Source: SFLA01 sp045595785
Lineage (GTDB): Bacteria > Bacillota > Clostridia > Oscillospirales > CAG-382
Reading direction: 5' to 3'
DNA: 64,000 bases
Assembly (NCBI GenBank): GCA_045595785.1
Contig: JAZOBE010000014.1
Coordinates: 1-64,000 of the forward strand
The position numbers and the translations under genes are program-made. The notes under the pieces were generated by a model that worked only from the letters and a program-made list of their open reading frames with translations, ran no database searches and was not told the DNA's origin. This document shows, in pieces, positions 1 through 7,487 of this stretch. Position 1 is the stretch's first letter. Every line of letters starts with the position of its first letter.

Positions 1-257
1 CACCGCAAACGGGCAGGTACCTCTAACTTCACGCCGCCGGTGGCGGAAGAAGTGAAGTGATTTATTGTGCAGCGGTCGAAAAAAACGAGGAAGAAGCGTG
101 AGCGCCGAAGTTTTTTTCGGGTCACCGCAAACGGGCAGGTACCTCTAACTTCACGCCGCCGGTGGCGGAAGAAGTGAAGTGATTTATTGTGCAGCGGTCG
201 AAAAAAACGAGGAAGAAGCGTGAGCGCCGAAGTTTTTTTCGGGTCACCGCAAACGGG
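1..257. repeat. 122-bp perfect tandem repeat, two copies plus a stub
   Basis: Bases 1-122 and 123-244 are identical; a third copy starts at 245 but follows the unit for only about 13 bases. The array may continue left of the window. Each unit holds two hairpins: one with outer arms ACTTCAC (26-32) and GTGAAGT (52-58) and inner arms CCGCC/GGCGG (34-38, 42-46), and one with 10-bp arms CGAAAAAAAC (77-86) and GTTTTTTTCG (110-119). No coding potential was recognised. The ACTTCAC/GTGAAGT motif recurs in the stem-loop array at 32425-32590, so the two may belong to one repeat family (inference). Confidence 0.85.
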
Positions 258-299
258 GCTTTACATCATAGTGATGTTCTAAAACAAAACAATTAAATC

Positions 300-343
300 A
301 AATGCCCGAAAAAGCCTTGCAAATACAAGGCTTTTGGGCATTT
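300..343. terminator. Hairpin, likely terminator of a gene left of the window
   Basis: Long stem with outer arms AAATGCCC (300-307) and GGGCATTT (336-343) and inner pairing AAAGCCTTG/CAAGGCTTT. The adjacent T/A-rich bases fit a rho-independent terminator. No gene is visible upstream inside the window. Confidence 0.5.
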
Positions 344-401
344 ATGCTTTTAAGAATGCGATAAGTATCAAAAATTGCTTTATCAAGAAGGAGGTTTCGT
401 A

Positions 402-1367
402 ATGAAAAAGCGCACCAAAATATGGCTTATTACAGCGGCTTCCATTGTCCTTATCGGAAGTGTTGCTTTCGTCGGCGTTATGACAATGCTTGGATGGGAT
501 TTCACAAAACTATCAACTGTGAAGTACGAAACCAACGAGTACGAAATTGATGAAGGTTATAAAAACATATCCATAATAACCGATACTGCCGACGTTGTGC
601 TTGTGGCAGGCGAGAGCTCAAAAACTTCGGTTGTCTGCTTAGAGCAAAATAACGTGAAGCACCGAGTTACGGTGCAGGACGACACGCTTGTTATCGAGGT
701 AGACGATACGAGAAAATGGTATGAATATATAGTTATAAATTTCGGTACGCCGAAAATAACGGTATGCATTCCGCAGGGTGAATACGGCACGCTGTCGGTG
801 AGAACTAGCACCGGAGATATCGATATACCGAAGGATTTTAGTTTTAAGGACGTTGATATTTCCTTAAGTACAGGCGACGTTGAGTTTCGCGCATCCGCTT
901 CTGATATAATTAAGATCAAAGCAAGCACGGGAGATATCCGTATAGGAAACATATCCGCAGGCGCTCTTGACCTTTCGGTTTCCACGGGCAGCGTTAAGGC
1001 TTTCGATGTGATCTGTAAGGGCGACATCAAGATAGATGTATCAACGGGTTACACGGGTATGACGGACGTTGAGTGCAAAAGCGTAATTTCCAGCGGAAGC
1101 ACCGGCGCTATTTCTTTGACCCGCGTTATCGCACAGGAAAGGTTTGACATTGAGAGAAGCACGGGAGACGTAGAGCTTGGCGACTCGGATGCCGCGGAAA
1201 TTTATATCAAAACCGATACGGGCGACGTGAGAGGAAGCCTGCTTTCGGGCAAAACTTTTATTGTCAATACAGACACCGGCAAAGCTTTCTATCCCAAGGA
1301 AACGACCGGCGGGAGATGCGAAATTACCACCGATACGGGCGATATAATAATTGATGTGATCTCTTAA
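402..1367 (+). CDS. DUF4097-family beta-strand repeat surface protein
   Basis: A 321-residue protein with a short cytoplasmic start, one N-terminal membrane segment (about residues 6-27, IWLITAASIVLIGSVAFVGV) and a long extracellular part built of repeating short strands around S/T-T-G-D motifs (STGDIDI, STGDVEF, STGDIRI, DTGDVRG, TDTGDII). This is the pattern of DUF4097/DUF4098 proteins, which are predicted right-handed beta-helix-like envelope proteins, often linked to PadR regulators and DUF1700 proteins; neither partner is present here. The ATG at 402 was chosen over an in-frame ATG 27 bases upstream because AAGGAGG (389-394 region) is correctly spaced before it. Molecular function unknown. 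Confidence 0.75.
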   Translation: MKKRTKIWLITAASIVLIGSVAFVGVMTMLGWDFTKLSTVKYETNEYEIDEGYKNISIITDTADVVLVAGESSKTSVVCLEQNNVKHRVTVQDDTLVIEVDDTRKWYEYIVINFGTPKITVCIPQGEYGTLSVRTSTGDIDIPKDFSFKDVDISLSTGDVEFRASASDIIKIKASTGDIRIGNISAGALDLSVSTGSVKAFDVICKGDIKIDVSTGYTGMTDVECKSVISSGSTGAISLTRVIAQERFDIERSTGDVELGDSDAAEIYIKTDTGDVRGSLLSGKTFIVNTDTGKAFYPKETTGGRCEITTDTGDIIIDVIS

Positions 1368-1403
1368 AGCATTTATAGTTCTGTTGGTTTTCAGACAAAC
1401 GAA

Positions 1404-1431
1404 ATGCCCCGAGCCTTTTGGTTCGGGGCAT
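1404..1431. terminator. Bidirectional terminator
   Basis: Perfect arms ATGCCCCGA (1404-1412) and TCGGGGCAT (1423-1431), with T-rich sequence on the right and A-rich sequence on the left. It lies between the convergent DUF4097 and GH1 genes and can serve both. Confidence 0.8.
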
Positions 1432-1454
1432 GTTTTGTTTTACTGCAAAATATA

Positions 1455-2819
1455 TTATTTTGCTTTGGGACGGAGAGATTCTCCGCCTGATTTTATTACG
1501 TCCCGATACCAGTAAAAGGAATCCTTGGGAGTTCGCTTCTGGGTAATGTAATCAATATGAATAAGTCCGAATCGCACGGAATATCCTTTTGCCCATTCGA
1601 AATTATCCATTAAAGACCAATACATATATCCGTCGATTTCAATTCCGTCGTCAATTGCACGCTCCAGCTCAAGGAGATATTTGTGTATAAAATCAATTCT
1701 GTCTCCATCGTGGATCTTGCCGTCAAGTGAAACCCCATCATATCCCGCCATGCCGTTTTCTGTAATCATTATGGGCTTCTTATAACGCTCATAAAGGAAT
1801 TTAGGTCCCCAGTAAAGGGATTCGGGCACAACTGGCCAATTACAGTTAGTGACGGGCATATTTATGGAATTCGGCACCCATTGGGGACCGTTTTTGCCTG
1901 CACGGAAGCGAGCGCCGTTATAAATGTTCTGGCAATAAAAATCAATGGGCTCGCTTATGATCTTCAGGTCTTCCTCATACCCTTCGGGCAGATACTTTCC
2001 TAACTTTTTGAACGCCGCAGTCTCCTCGGGATATCTGCCTAACATGATGGGATCGCTCCACCAGGAAACGTTCCAGGTCCAGTTGTTCAGATCAATATCG
2101 AAAAAGCTTGTGCGCGCCGCTTCAATATCCTCCTTACTGTCCGTTGCAGGTATTGATACGCCTCCCGTGGGGGCGTATCCTATTTTACAATCGGGTGCGA
2201 TCTGCCGTATTTTTTTAACCGCTTTGCCGTGGGCAAGCATAACGTTGTGCGCCATTAAAACCACGTCTTTGTCGGAGCATCTTAGTCCCGGTGCATGTAT
2301 GCCCAGTGAATATCCCTGACCGATAAAGCACTGGGGCTCGTTTATCGTAACGAAATATTTTACTCTGTCGGAAAAGCTTTTGAACGCTACCTCGGCATAA
2401 TCCGCAAACCATTCCGAGCTTTCGGGATTTTTCCAGCCACCCTTTTTTTCAAGCTCATAGGGGTAATCCCAATGAAAAAGAGTGATTATGGGTGTTATTC
2501 CGTTTTGAATAAGCTCATCAATAAGAGCGTTATAAAAGTCTATACCTTTTTGGTTTATTTCACCCGTTCCGTTGGGTATGATACGGCTCCAAGAAAGGGA
2601 AAAACGGTACGAATTTATTCCCAATTCCTTCATAAGAGCAACGTCTTCGGCAAACTTGTGGTAATGGTCGCATGCGGTATCTCCCGTGTGTCCCCCATAA
2701 ACCTTGCCGTCTTCGCAGAAAACGTCCCACACAGAAAGACCTCTGCCGTCCTCATGAGCGGCGCCCTCTATCTGGTAGGAGGCGGTGGCGGCACCCCACA
2801 TAAAATTATCCTTGAACAT
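1455..2819 (-). CDS. Family 1 glycoside hydrolase (beta-glucosidase type)
   Basis: A 454-residue cytoplasmic GH1 enzyme, the normal length for the family. It hydrolyses beta-linked glucosides or galactosides with retention. Visible family features are the N-terminal FMWGAATASYQIEGA, the acid/base glutamate in TINEP (about E161) and the nucleophile in ITENG (about E354), plus the GYMYWSLMDNFEWA block near the C terminus. No signal peptide, so the substrate must be imported; no PTS or sugar permease lies nearby. The longer reading frame begins upstream, but the ATG at 2819 has AAAGGGG just before it and starts at the conserved MFKDNFMWG. Unphosphorylated versus 6-phospho substrate cannot be decided here. 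Confidence 0.93.
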   Translation of the reverse strand: MFKDNFMWGAATASYQIEGAAHEDGRGLSVWDVFCEDGKVYGGHTGDTACDHYHKFAEDVALMKELGINSYRFSLSWSRIIPNGTGEINQKGIDFYNALIDELIQNGITPIITLFHWDYPYELEKKGGWKNPESSEWFADYAEVAFKSFSDRVKYFVTINEPQCFIGQGYSLGIHAPGLRCSDKDVVLMAHNVMLAHGKAVKKIRQIAPDCKIGYAPTGGVSIPATDSKEDIEAARTSFFDIDLNNWTWNVSWWSDPIMLGRYPEETAAFKKLGKYLPEGYEEDLKIISEPIDFYCQNIYNGARFRAGKNGPQWVPNSINMPVTNCNWPVVPESLYWGPKFLYERYKKPIMITENGMAGYDGVSLDGKIHDGDRIDFIHKYLLELERAIDDGIEIDGYMYWSLMDNFEWAKGYSVRFGLIHIDYITQKRTPKDSFYWYRDVIKSGGESLRPKAK

Positions 2820-2862
2820 AATCAAAAACCCCTTTCCGTTATAGTAAACTGTCAGCAATCTC

Positions 2863-2891
2863 ATTATAATACCAATCTTTTGAATTTTCAA
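2863..2891 (-). promoter_or_regulatory. Sigma-A type promoter for the GH1 gene
   Basis: On the minus strand TTGAAA (2886-2891), a 17-bp spacer and TATAAT (2863-2868), about 45 bases before the chosen ATG. Confidence 0.7.
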
Positions 2892-2999
2892 GCCCCGACC
2901 CTTGCTTTGTATTACAACCGCCTTTTATTTCCGTAAAATGTGGAAATATGTCCCAATGTGTGATATAATGGCGCATAACGATATTTCAAGAGGAAAAAC

Positions 3000-3809
3000 A
3001 TGAACAGAATTTTATGCTCTACCGGCGGTATCATCGGGCGGCCCAACGGCAGAGATATAACCTTATTAAAAGAGTGCGCGCGTAACCTTGAATGTGACGG
3101 ATTCGAGTTTATGATGTACGGCACTTGGTATGAAAAGATAGACGAAGTCAGGGCTTTTGTGCGTTCTGTCGGCGCGCCCACTCCCGTGTTCCACGTTGAA
3201 AAGCAGGTAGGTAACCTTATAAGCCGCAACGGGGAAGGGGACACACAGACGGCGCTTGAATTGTTTGATATCAACTGCGCCCTCGCTCGTGATCTGGGTG
3301 CGGAAAAGCTGGTGCTTCATCTTTGGGGCGGCATTGATTCGGATAAGGATATCCGCCACAATATAGATTGCTATAAAGAACTGCTTCCCATGGCGGAAAG
3401 CAGGGGTTTGAAGCTTACCGTGGAAAACGTGGTCTGCAACCACCTTGACCCTATGACACATCTGAACACCCTTGTAAGCGAATTTCCCGATATTTCCTTT
3501 ACCTTTGATACCAAAATGTCGCAGTTCCATAACCAGACAGAACAGCTTTACGAAAACGAAGCTGTTTTTAACCGCATAAAGCATTTCCACGTAAACGATT
3601 ACGGTGGCGGATATATGGATTGGTCAAGCCTTAAAACACTTCATCTCGGAGCGGGCAACGTGGATTTTGACGCCTTCTTTTCATTTGTAAAGAAGATAGG
3701 CTACCAAGGGGATTTTACCGTAGAAGCCACCTCCTTTGATGAAAACGGGGTAATCGACTTCGCTTCGCTGAACGCCGATTTCCGTAGAATAAGGGAATAT
3801 ATGCTATGA
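3000..3809 (+). CDS. Sugar phosphate isomerase/epimerase-like TIM barrel protein
   Basis: A 269-residue soluble protein of the xylose isomerase-like/AP endonuclease family 2 TIM barrel superfamily. Supporting blocks are LGAEKLVLHLWGG, LKLTVENV, the ISFTFDTKMSQFH metal-site region, FNRIKHFHVNDYGG and the late GDFTVEA. These enzymes are usually metal-dependent sugar isomerases/epimerases or endonuclease IV relatives; the substrate cannot be assigned. AAGAGG precedes the ATG and a TATAAT at 2964-2969 is a likely -10. It overlaps the next gene by 4 bases (ATGA), so the two are probably co-translated. Confidence 0.8.
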   Translation: MNRILCSTGGIIGRPNGRDITLLKECARNLECDGFEFMMYGTWYEKIDEVRAFVRSVGAPTPVFHVEKQVGNLISRNGEGDTQTALELFDINCALARDLGAEKLVLHLWGGIDSDKDIRHNIDCYKELLPMAESRGLKLTVENVVCNHLDPMTHLNTLVSEFPDISFTFDTKMSQFHNQTEQLYENEAVFNRIKHFHVNDYGGGYMDWSSLKTLHLGAGNVDFDAFFSFVKKIGYQGDFTVEATSFDENGVIDFASLNADFRRIREYML

Positions 3810-4501
3810 ACAAAACCGAAAAACGCCGTAAGATTCTGGCGGCGGTATCTATATTTACGGTCGTCGCTTTGGCGCTGCTGGCGACTTTGTTGGTCTGGCA
3901 CTGGCTGTCCTCTTTTTCAAAGGATGGTTTTCGCGATTACATACAATCCTTCGGAGGGCTTGGCTGGCTTGTGTTGTTGGGGCTCCAGTTTCTGCAGGTG
4001 TTTATCGCCCTCATTCCCGGCGAACTGCTTGAAACTGCCGCAGGCTACGCATTCGGACCGTGGGTCGGTACGGCAATCTGCTACGCAGGCGTTGCTTCTG
4101 CATCTGCGGTAATATTCTTGCTTACCAGACGGTTTGGAGTCCGTATGGTAGAGGTGTTTGTCTCCCGTGAAAAGATAAACTCCCTGCGCTTTATAAATAC
4201 CGAGAAAAAGCGGGCGCTTTTAATCTTTTTCCTGTTCTTTTTACCCGGTACGCCCAAGGATCTGCTTACCTACTTCGTTGGTCTTACCGATATAAAGCTG
4301 TCCGTTTTTTTGGCAATATCTCTGGTGGCACGCATACCCTCGGTCATATCCTCCACCTTCGGCGGACATCTGCTGGGTGAGGGCGAGTATTGGGGCGCTC
4401 TGATCTTGTATGGGATCACCGGCGCGGTAAGCCTTGCGGGACTGACGTTTTATAACGCATACGTCCGAAAAAAGCAAAAGAAGGGCAGTACGCAAAAATA
4501 A
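3806..4501 (+). CDS. TVP38/TMEM64 family (SNARE-associated/VTT domain) membrane protein
   Basis: A 231-residue integral membrane protein. An N-terminal membrane helix (about residues 10-33) is followed by the VTT/SNARE-associated core, with FIALIPGELLETAAGYAFGPWVGT, a glycine-rich re-entrant stretch and FFLPGTPKDLLTYFVGLT, typical of the TVP38/DedA superfamily, then a basic C-terminal tail. Members are linked to lipid scrambling or proton-dependent membrane homeostasis; the exact function is unknown. It is coupled by an ATGA overlap to the upstream isomerase-like gene. Confidence 0.85.
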   Translation: MNKTEKRRKILAAVSIFTVVALALLATLLVWHWLSSFSKDGFRDYIQSFGGLGWLVLLGLQFLQVFIALIPGELLETAAGYAFGPWVGTAICYAGVASASAVIFLLTRRFGVRMVEVFVSREKINSLRFINTEKKRALLIFFLFFLPGTPKDLLTYFVGLTDIKLSVFLAISLVARIPSVISSTFGGHLLGEGEYWGALILYGITGAVSLAGLTFYNAYVRKKQKKGSTQK

Positions 4502-4546
4502 ACAAAAAAATTTTCCCGTAACACATTATTTTTTTGTATCACGTAC

Positions 4547-4575
4547 TTGTCAAACGTTTTGCCGTATGATATAAT
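4547..4575 (+). promoter_or_regulatory. Promoter for purC
   Basis: TTGTCA (4547-4552), 17-bp spacer, TATAAT (4570-4575), in the gap between the TVP38 gene and purC. No purine riboswitch or PurR box was recognised in the roughly 60-base leader. Confidence 0.75.
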
Positions 4576-4637
4576 AAACCAATATTAAACCAAGAAAAAG
4601 TTAAACTTAATCTATATAAAAGAAGGTTTTAAAAACA

Positions 4638-5327
4638 ATGAAGACACTTTACACCGGTAAAACAAAGGACGTCCTTCTGGACGAGGAAAAGAACATAGTT
4701 CATCTTCTTTTTAAGGACAGTATGACAGGCGAAAACGGCGTGTTTGACCCCGGCTCCAACACCGTGGGCGGCAGCGTTGAGGGTAAGGGCAAGATCGGTC
4801 TTGCCATCTCCAAGTTCTTCTTTGAGCTTATGGAAGAAAACGGAGTTCCCACCCACTATATCGCAGCAGACGTTGACAAGGGACTTATGCAGGTTCGCAA
4901 CCTCACCGTTCCCAAGCTTGAGTTTGTTCTTCGTTATTATACCGCAGGCAGTATGTGCCGCCGTTTTACTCTTGAGGAAGGCATTCCCTTTGATCCTCCT
5001 TATGCAGAGGTTACTCTTAAGGACGATATTCAGGGCGACCCTCTTATCAGCGAGCGTATCTGTATAATGAAGGGTCTTCTCAAGGAAGGTCAGTATGACG
5101 AAGCTCAGGCTATCGTCGTAAAGGTTGGCGAAGTTCTCAAAAACTATCTTGCAACCCTTAACCTCACTCTTATCGATTTTAAGATCGAGATCGGTTATGA
5201 TGAAACCGGCAAGATGTACGTTGCTGACGAGATCACTCCCGATATCTGGAGAGTTCGCGATGAGAACGGAAACATCCCCAACCAGCTTGATTGCTCCAAG
5301 ATGCTCATCAAAAAAATGGGTCTTTAA
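4638..5327 (+). CDS. purC: Phosphoribosylaminoimidazole-succinocarboxamide synthase (SAICAR synthetase)
   Basis: A 229-residue protein matching PurC over its full length. It joins CAIR and aspartate with ATP to give SAICAR in de novo purine synthesis. Visible features are the N-terminal YTGKTKDVL nucleotide-binding strand, VEGKGKIGLAISKFFFELM, the catalytic-domain VRNLTVPKLEFVLRYYTAGSM and the LIDFKIEIGYD...VADEITPDIWRV signature near the C terminus. It stands alone here with its own promoter and terminator, instead of in the usual purine operon. Confidence 0.95.
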   Translation: MKTLYTGKTKDVLLDEEKNIVHLLFKDSMTGENGVFDPGSNTVGGSVEGKGKIGLAISKFFFELMEENGVPTHYIAADVDKGLMQVRNLTVPKLEFVLRYYTAGSMCRRFTLEEGIPFDPPYAEVTLKDDIQGDPLISERICIMKGLLKEGQYDEAQAIVVKVGEVLKNYLATLNLTLIDFKIEIGYDETGKMYVADEITPDIWRVRDENGNIPNQLDCSKMLIKKMGL

Positions 5328-5341
5328 TCCAAACAAAAACA

Positions 5342-5369
5342 ACGGCAGGAGTTTTCCTGCCGTTTTTTA
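5342..5369 (+). terminator. Terminator after purC
   Basis: Perfect arms ACGGCAGG (5342-5349) and CCTGCCGT (5356-5363) followed by a T run. Confidence 0.9.
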
Positions 5370-5372
5370 TCG

Positions 5373-5510
5373 GGGTGATTGTTATGGCGAAATTCTTAAA
5401 GTCTTGGCAAAGCCAGCCTAAGCGAAGGTAGGACGCAGGATATTTGACGCAGAAACCGTTTTTGCAAGCGAGAGCTGTAGTAATCTACAGCGAGTGAAGC
5501 GAAAACGGTT
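5373..5510 (+). other. Possible structured repeat or small RNA with a 15-codon reading frame
   Basis: This is the left part of a 339-base gap between purC and yitT. It begins with a tiny frame at 5384-5431 (MAKFLKSWQSQPKRR) preceded by GGGGTGATT. A GACGCAG direct repeat follows, then a compound hairpin: outer arms AACCGTTTT and AAAACGGTT (ending at 5510), inner perfect arms CTGTAG/CTACAG (5475-5480, 5485-5490) around TAAT. It resembles an intergenic repeat or ncRNA more than a gene, but no family is recognised. Confidence 0.35.
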
Positions 5511-5525
5511 AAAAACGCGAATAAA

Positions 5526-5554
5526 AAAGAGTTCGTGGTATAAACGAACTCTTT
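5526..5554. terminator. Hairpin between purC and yitT
   Basis: Perfect arms AAAGAGTTCGT (5526-5536) and ACGAACTCTTT (5544-5554) with A-rich left and T/C-rich right flanks. It could end a transcript of the preceding structured element. From 5555 to 5666 nothing else is seen. Confidence 0.5.
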
Positions 5555-5666
5555 CCCTAATGAATGTTATTAAAGCGAATCGCACTGCAATTGTTGAAAA
5601 ATCGTGGAAAATCAGTAAAAAGCATTGCTTTATTTCGCGTTTTGTTCTGCGTTAAACAGACAAGTC

Positions 5667-6554
5667 CTACAGATCTGCGGTTTCGTGGGACTTGTATCCC
5701 TCGCCCAAGATCTCCGTTGCATTGGTTACAATAAGGAACGCGCTGTTGTCCTCCTCGCGGATAACTTCCTTTGCACGGGGGAGCTGCTGCTTTTTAAGCA
5801 CGCACATAATTACGGGCTGGTCTTTTCCGGTGTATCCGCCGTGGGAGTGGACTATCGTTGCGCCTACGTCCAATTCCTTAAGCAGTCTTTCGGTAATCCT
5901 CTCGTTCTTTTGGCTTACGATATATATCATCTTTGCGCTATCGAATCCGTATAGTATCTTGTCCAGCACCACTGTCTGAATAACCACGCAAACACCTGCG
6001 TACAGAGAAAGCTCAAACCGCTTGAAGGCAATGGCGGAGGCGATGATAACCATTATATCGAATATCATAAAGATTGTTCCGGTAGAAATTGCTTTGAATT
6101 TAAGCCGCATCAGCTTTACCAGAATGTCTGTGCCGCCGGTGGACGCGCCTGCGTGAAAGAGGATTCCTATACCTGCAGACACCATCACAGGGCCCGCAAA
6201 GGCGGCAAGCATCGGGTCGTGGGTGGCAGCGCCGATATATTTTGAGCCCAGATTCATAAAAGCAGAGGATATTACAATAGCATATATTGTGGTAAACACA
6301 AACTTAAAGCCAAACTTCCATATTGCAATAAGCAGCAGGGGTACGTTAAGTATAACTATCCAGGTGCCCGTAGGCAAAAACTTAAGCAAGTGGCTGAGTA
6401 TTATAGACACACCCGATATACCGCCGGAGGCAAGGGAATTCGGGTCAAGGAACAGGAAAACGCCGCCTGCATATATGGCGCATCCGATAGTGATGAGCAC
6501 CATATTTACCAGAAACTGTATCTTTTTGTTTTTGAATCTGTGGAAGATATTCAC
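5667..6554 (-). CDS. YitT family membrane protein (DUF161-DUF2179)
   Basis: A 295-residue protein with five or six hydrophobic segments in residues about 15-190, beginning LVNMVLITIGCAIYAGGVFLFL, and the family hallmark ASGGISGVSIIL. A C-terminal soluble DUF2179 domain (about 205-285) contains MIYIVSQKNERITERLL and the VIMCVLKKQQL block. YitT proteins are abundant in Firmicutes; their transport role is not firmly established. The start is GTG (6552-6554 on the plus strand) with AGAGGTG upstream. Single-gene unit with its own promoter. Confidence 0.88.
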   Translation of the reverse strand: MNIFHRFKNKKIQFLVNMVLITIGCAIYAGGVFLFLDPNSLASGGISGVSIILSHLLKFLPTGTWIVILNVPLLLIAIWKFGFKFVFTTIYAIVISSAFMNLGSKYIGAATHDPMLAAFAGPVMVSAGIGILFHAGASTGGTDILVKLMRLKFKAISTGTIFMIFDIMVIIASAIAFKRFELSLYAGVCVVIQTVVLDKILYGFDSAKMIYIVSQKNERITERLLKELDVGATIVHSHGGYTGKDQPVIMCVLKKQQLPRAKEVIREEDNSAFLIVTNATEILGEGYKSHETADL

Positions 6555-6605
6555 GTTTTCACCTCTATATTATTATGGGTAAAAAATACAAAATCTTGCT
6601 CTCGC

Positions 6606-6634
6606 ATTATAACATCGAGGGGGATTTTTGTCAA
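6606..6634 (-). promoter_or_regulatory. Promoter for yitT-family gene
   Basis: Minus strand TTGACA (6629-6634), 17-bp spacer, TATAAT (6606-6611). Confidence 0.8.
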
Positions 6635-6660
6635 TAAAAAACCGCTTCGTCTGAAGCGGA
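6635..6660 (-). terminator. Second terminator downstream of tRNA-Val
   Basis: Perfect arms CCGCTTC/GAAGCGG around a 4-base loop, followed on the minus strand by a T run that runs directly into the -35 box of the yitT promoter. Confidence 0.6.
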
Positions 6661-6665
6661 ACGTT

Positions 6666-6742
6666 GTATGTGCGGCTTTGCCGTGATGATATACAGCCTT
6701 CGGGTTGGATAGAAAAAAGCAAGCCTTTCGACTTGCTTTTTC
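6666..6742 (-). repeat. Intergenic repeat, copy A (3' of tRNA-Val)
   Basis: Read on the minus strand it consists of an A-flanked hairpin with core AAGTCGAAAGGCTT (this hairpin with its T run is also the tRNA terminator), then TATCCAACCCGAAGGCT and ATCATCACG. The same ordered blocks occur at 32658-32735, so these are two copies of one element. Confidence 0.7.
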
Positions 6743-6743
6743 T

Positions 6744-6820
6744 TGGTGGGGGCTACAGGACTCGAACCTGTGACCCCCTGCTTGTAAGGCAGGTGCTCTA
6801 ACCAACTGAGCTAAGCCCCC
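6744..6820 (-). tRNA. tRNA-Val (anticodon TAC)
   Basis: The minus strand gives a complete cloverleaf: acceptor GGGGGCT/AGCCCCC, D-loop TTAGCTCAGTTGGTTAGAGC, anticodon stem CCTGC/GCAGG with loop CTTACAA (TAC, reading GTA and related Val codons), and T-loop GTTCGAGTC. CCA is encoded. Its own promoter and terminator are visible. Confidence 0.96.
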
Positions 6821-6835
6821 GTGTTCGACTTGTAC

Positions 6836-6864
6836 AGTATAGCACAAGTCTTTTGGTTTGTCAA
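6836..6864 (-). promoter_or_regulatory. Promoter for tRNA-Val
   Basis: Minus strand TTGACA (6859-6864), 17-bp spacer, TATACT (6836-6841), about 15 bases before the mature 5' end. Confidence 0.8.
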
Positions 6865-6867
6865 TAC

Positions 6868-7407
6868 CTAATTGAAAGAAAAATTTGAAATTATTTTATC
6901 AAAATCGGGAAGTACGGTTTCATAATCATCTGCGCTGGCGGTAAAGGTGATAATATACGCGGTATATCCGCCGACAGCAATGATCTGATCAAAGTGATAA
7001 GTGCTTCCGTCAACCGTTGCGGTATAGTGATATCTGCCTGCGGTGTTACCGCCGATCTCAATTTCCTTTTCCTCAACGGACTTATAATTCTTAAGCTCCT
7101 CGTCCAGTCTGTCGGAATAAGTTTTCCAATATTCGCCGTGGTTAGCGGCGTTGGTGGAATACTTGGTTACCGAGATGCTGGCGTATGTACTTACCATGGA
7201 TGCCTGAGAGGTGTCCTTAAGGAGAGAAAGCATACCGTCGTTTCTGTCAATCGTCCATTCCATAGGATAGCACACGGTTACTTTAAGTACGTCGTTTTTA
7301 ACACCCATCATTCCTACGGGCGCGCTTACGTCGCTTCCTTCGGAGGAGCAGGCGCAGAGAGATAATATCATACAAGCCGCAATAAGGGCAAAAATTATTT
7401 TTTTCAT
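6868..7407 (-). CDS. PsbP-like lipoprotein
   Basis: A 179-residue lipoprotein: a 19-residue signal peptide ends in the lipobox LCAC (lipidated C20). The mature part has KVTVCYPMEWTIDRND, then a central segment with SVTKYS, and a C-terminal AVGGYTAYIITFTASADDYETVLPDFDKIISNF. That last pattern (a late fluctuating strand, then a phrase ending in the 'I-S-F' type) is common in secreted PsbP/DUF1795-like proteins of Firmicutes. Function unknown. Monocistronic, with a good promoter. Confidence 0.65.
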   Translation of the reverse strand: MKKIIFALIAACMILSLCACSSEGSDVSAPVGMMGVKNDVLKVTVCYPMEWTIDRNDGMLSLLKDTSQASMVSTYASISVTKYSTNAANHGEYWKTYSDRLDEELKNYKSVEEKEIEIGGNTAGRYHYTATVDGSTYHFDQIIAVGGYTAYIITFTASADDYETVLPDFDKIISNFSFN

Positions 7408-7432
7408 AGCGGTTTCCTCACTTTCTCTCCGT

Positions 7433-7461
7433 ATTATATACTACCTCAGACAAAAACGCAA
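7433..7461 (-). promoter_or_regulatory. Promoter for the PsbP-like lipoprotein
   Basis: Minus strand TTGCGT (7456-7461), 17-bp spacer, TATAAT (7433-7438). Confidence 0.6.
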
Positions 7462-7487
7462 TAGACGGAATGTGAATTTTTTTGTTT

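Noticed and set aside
557..1030. Minus-strand reading frames inside the DUF4097 gene
   Set aside because: They lack ribosome binding sites and show no family features, while the plus-strand protein has clear repeats; they are shadows.
6551..6847. Minus-strand frame over tRNA-Val
   Set aside because: It reads through a complete tRNA gene and a repeat, so it is not a protein gene.
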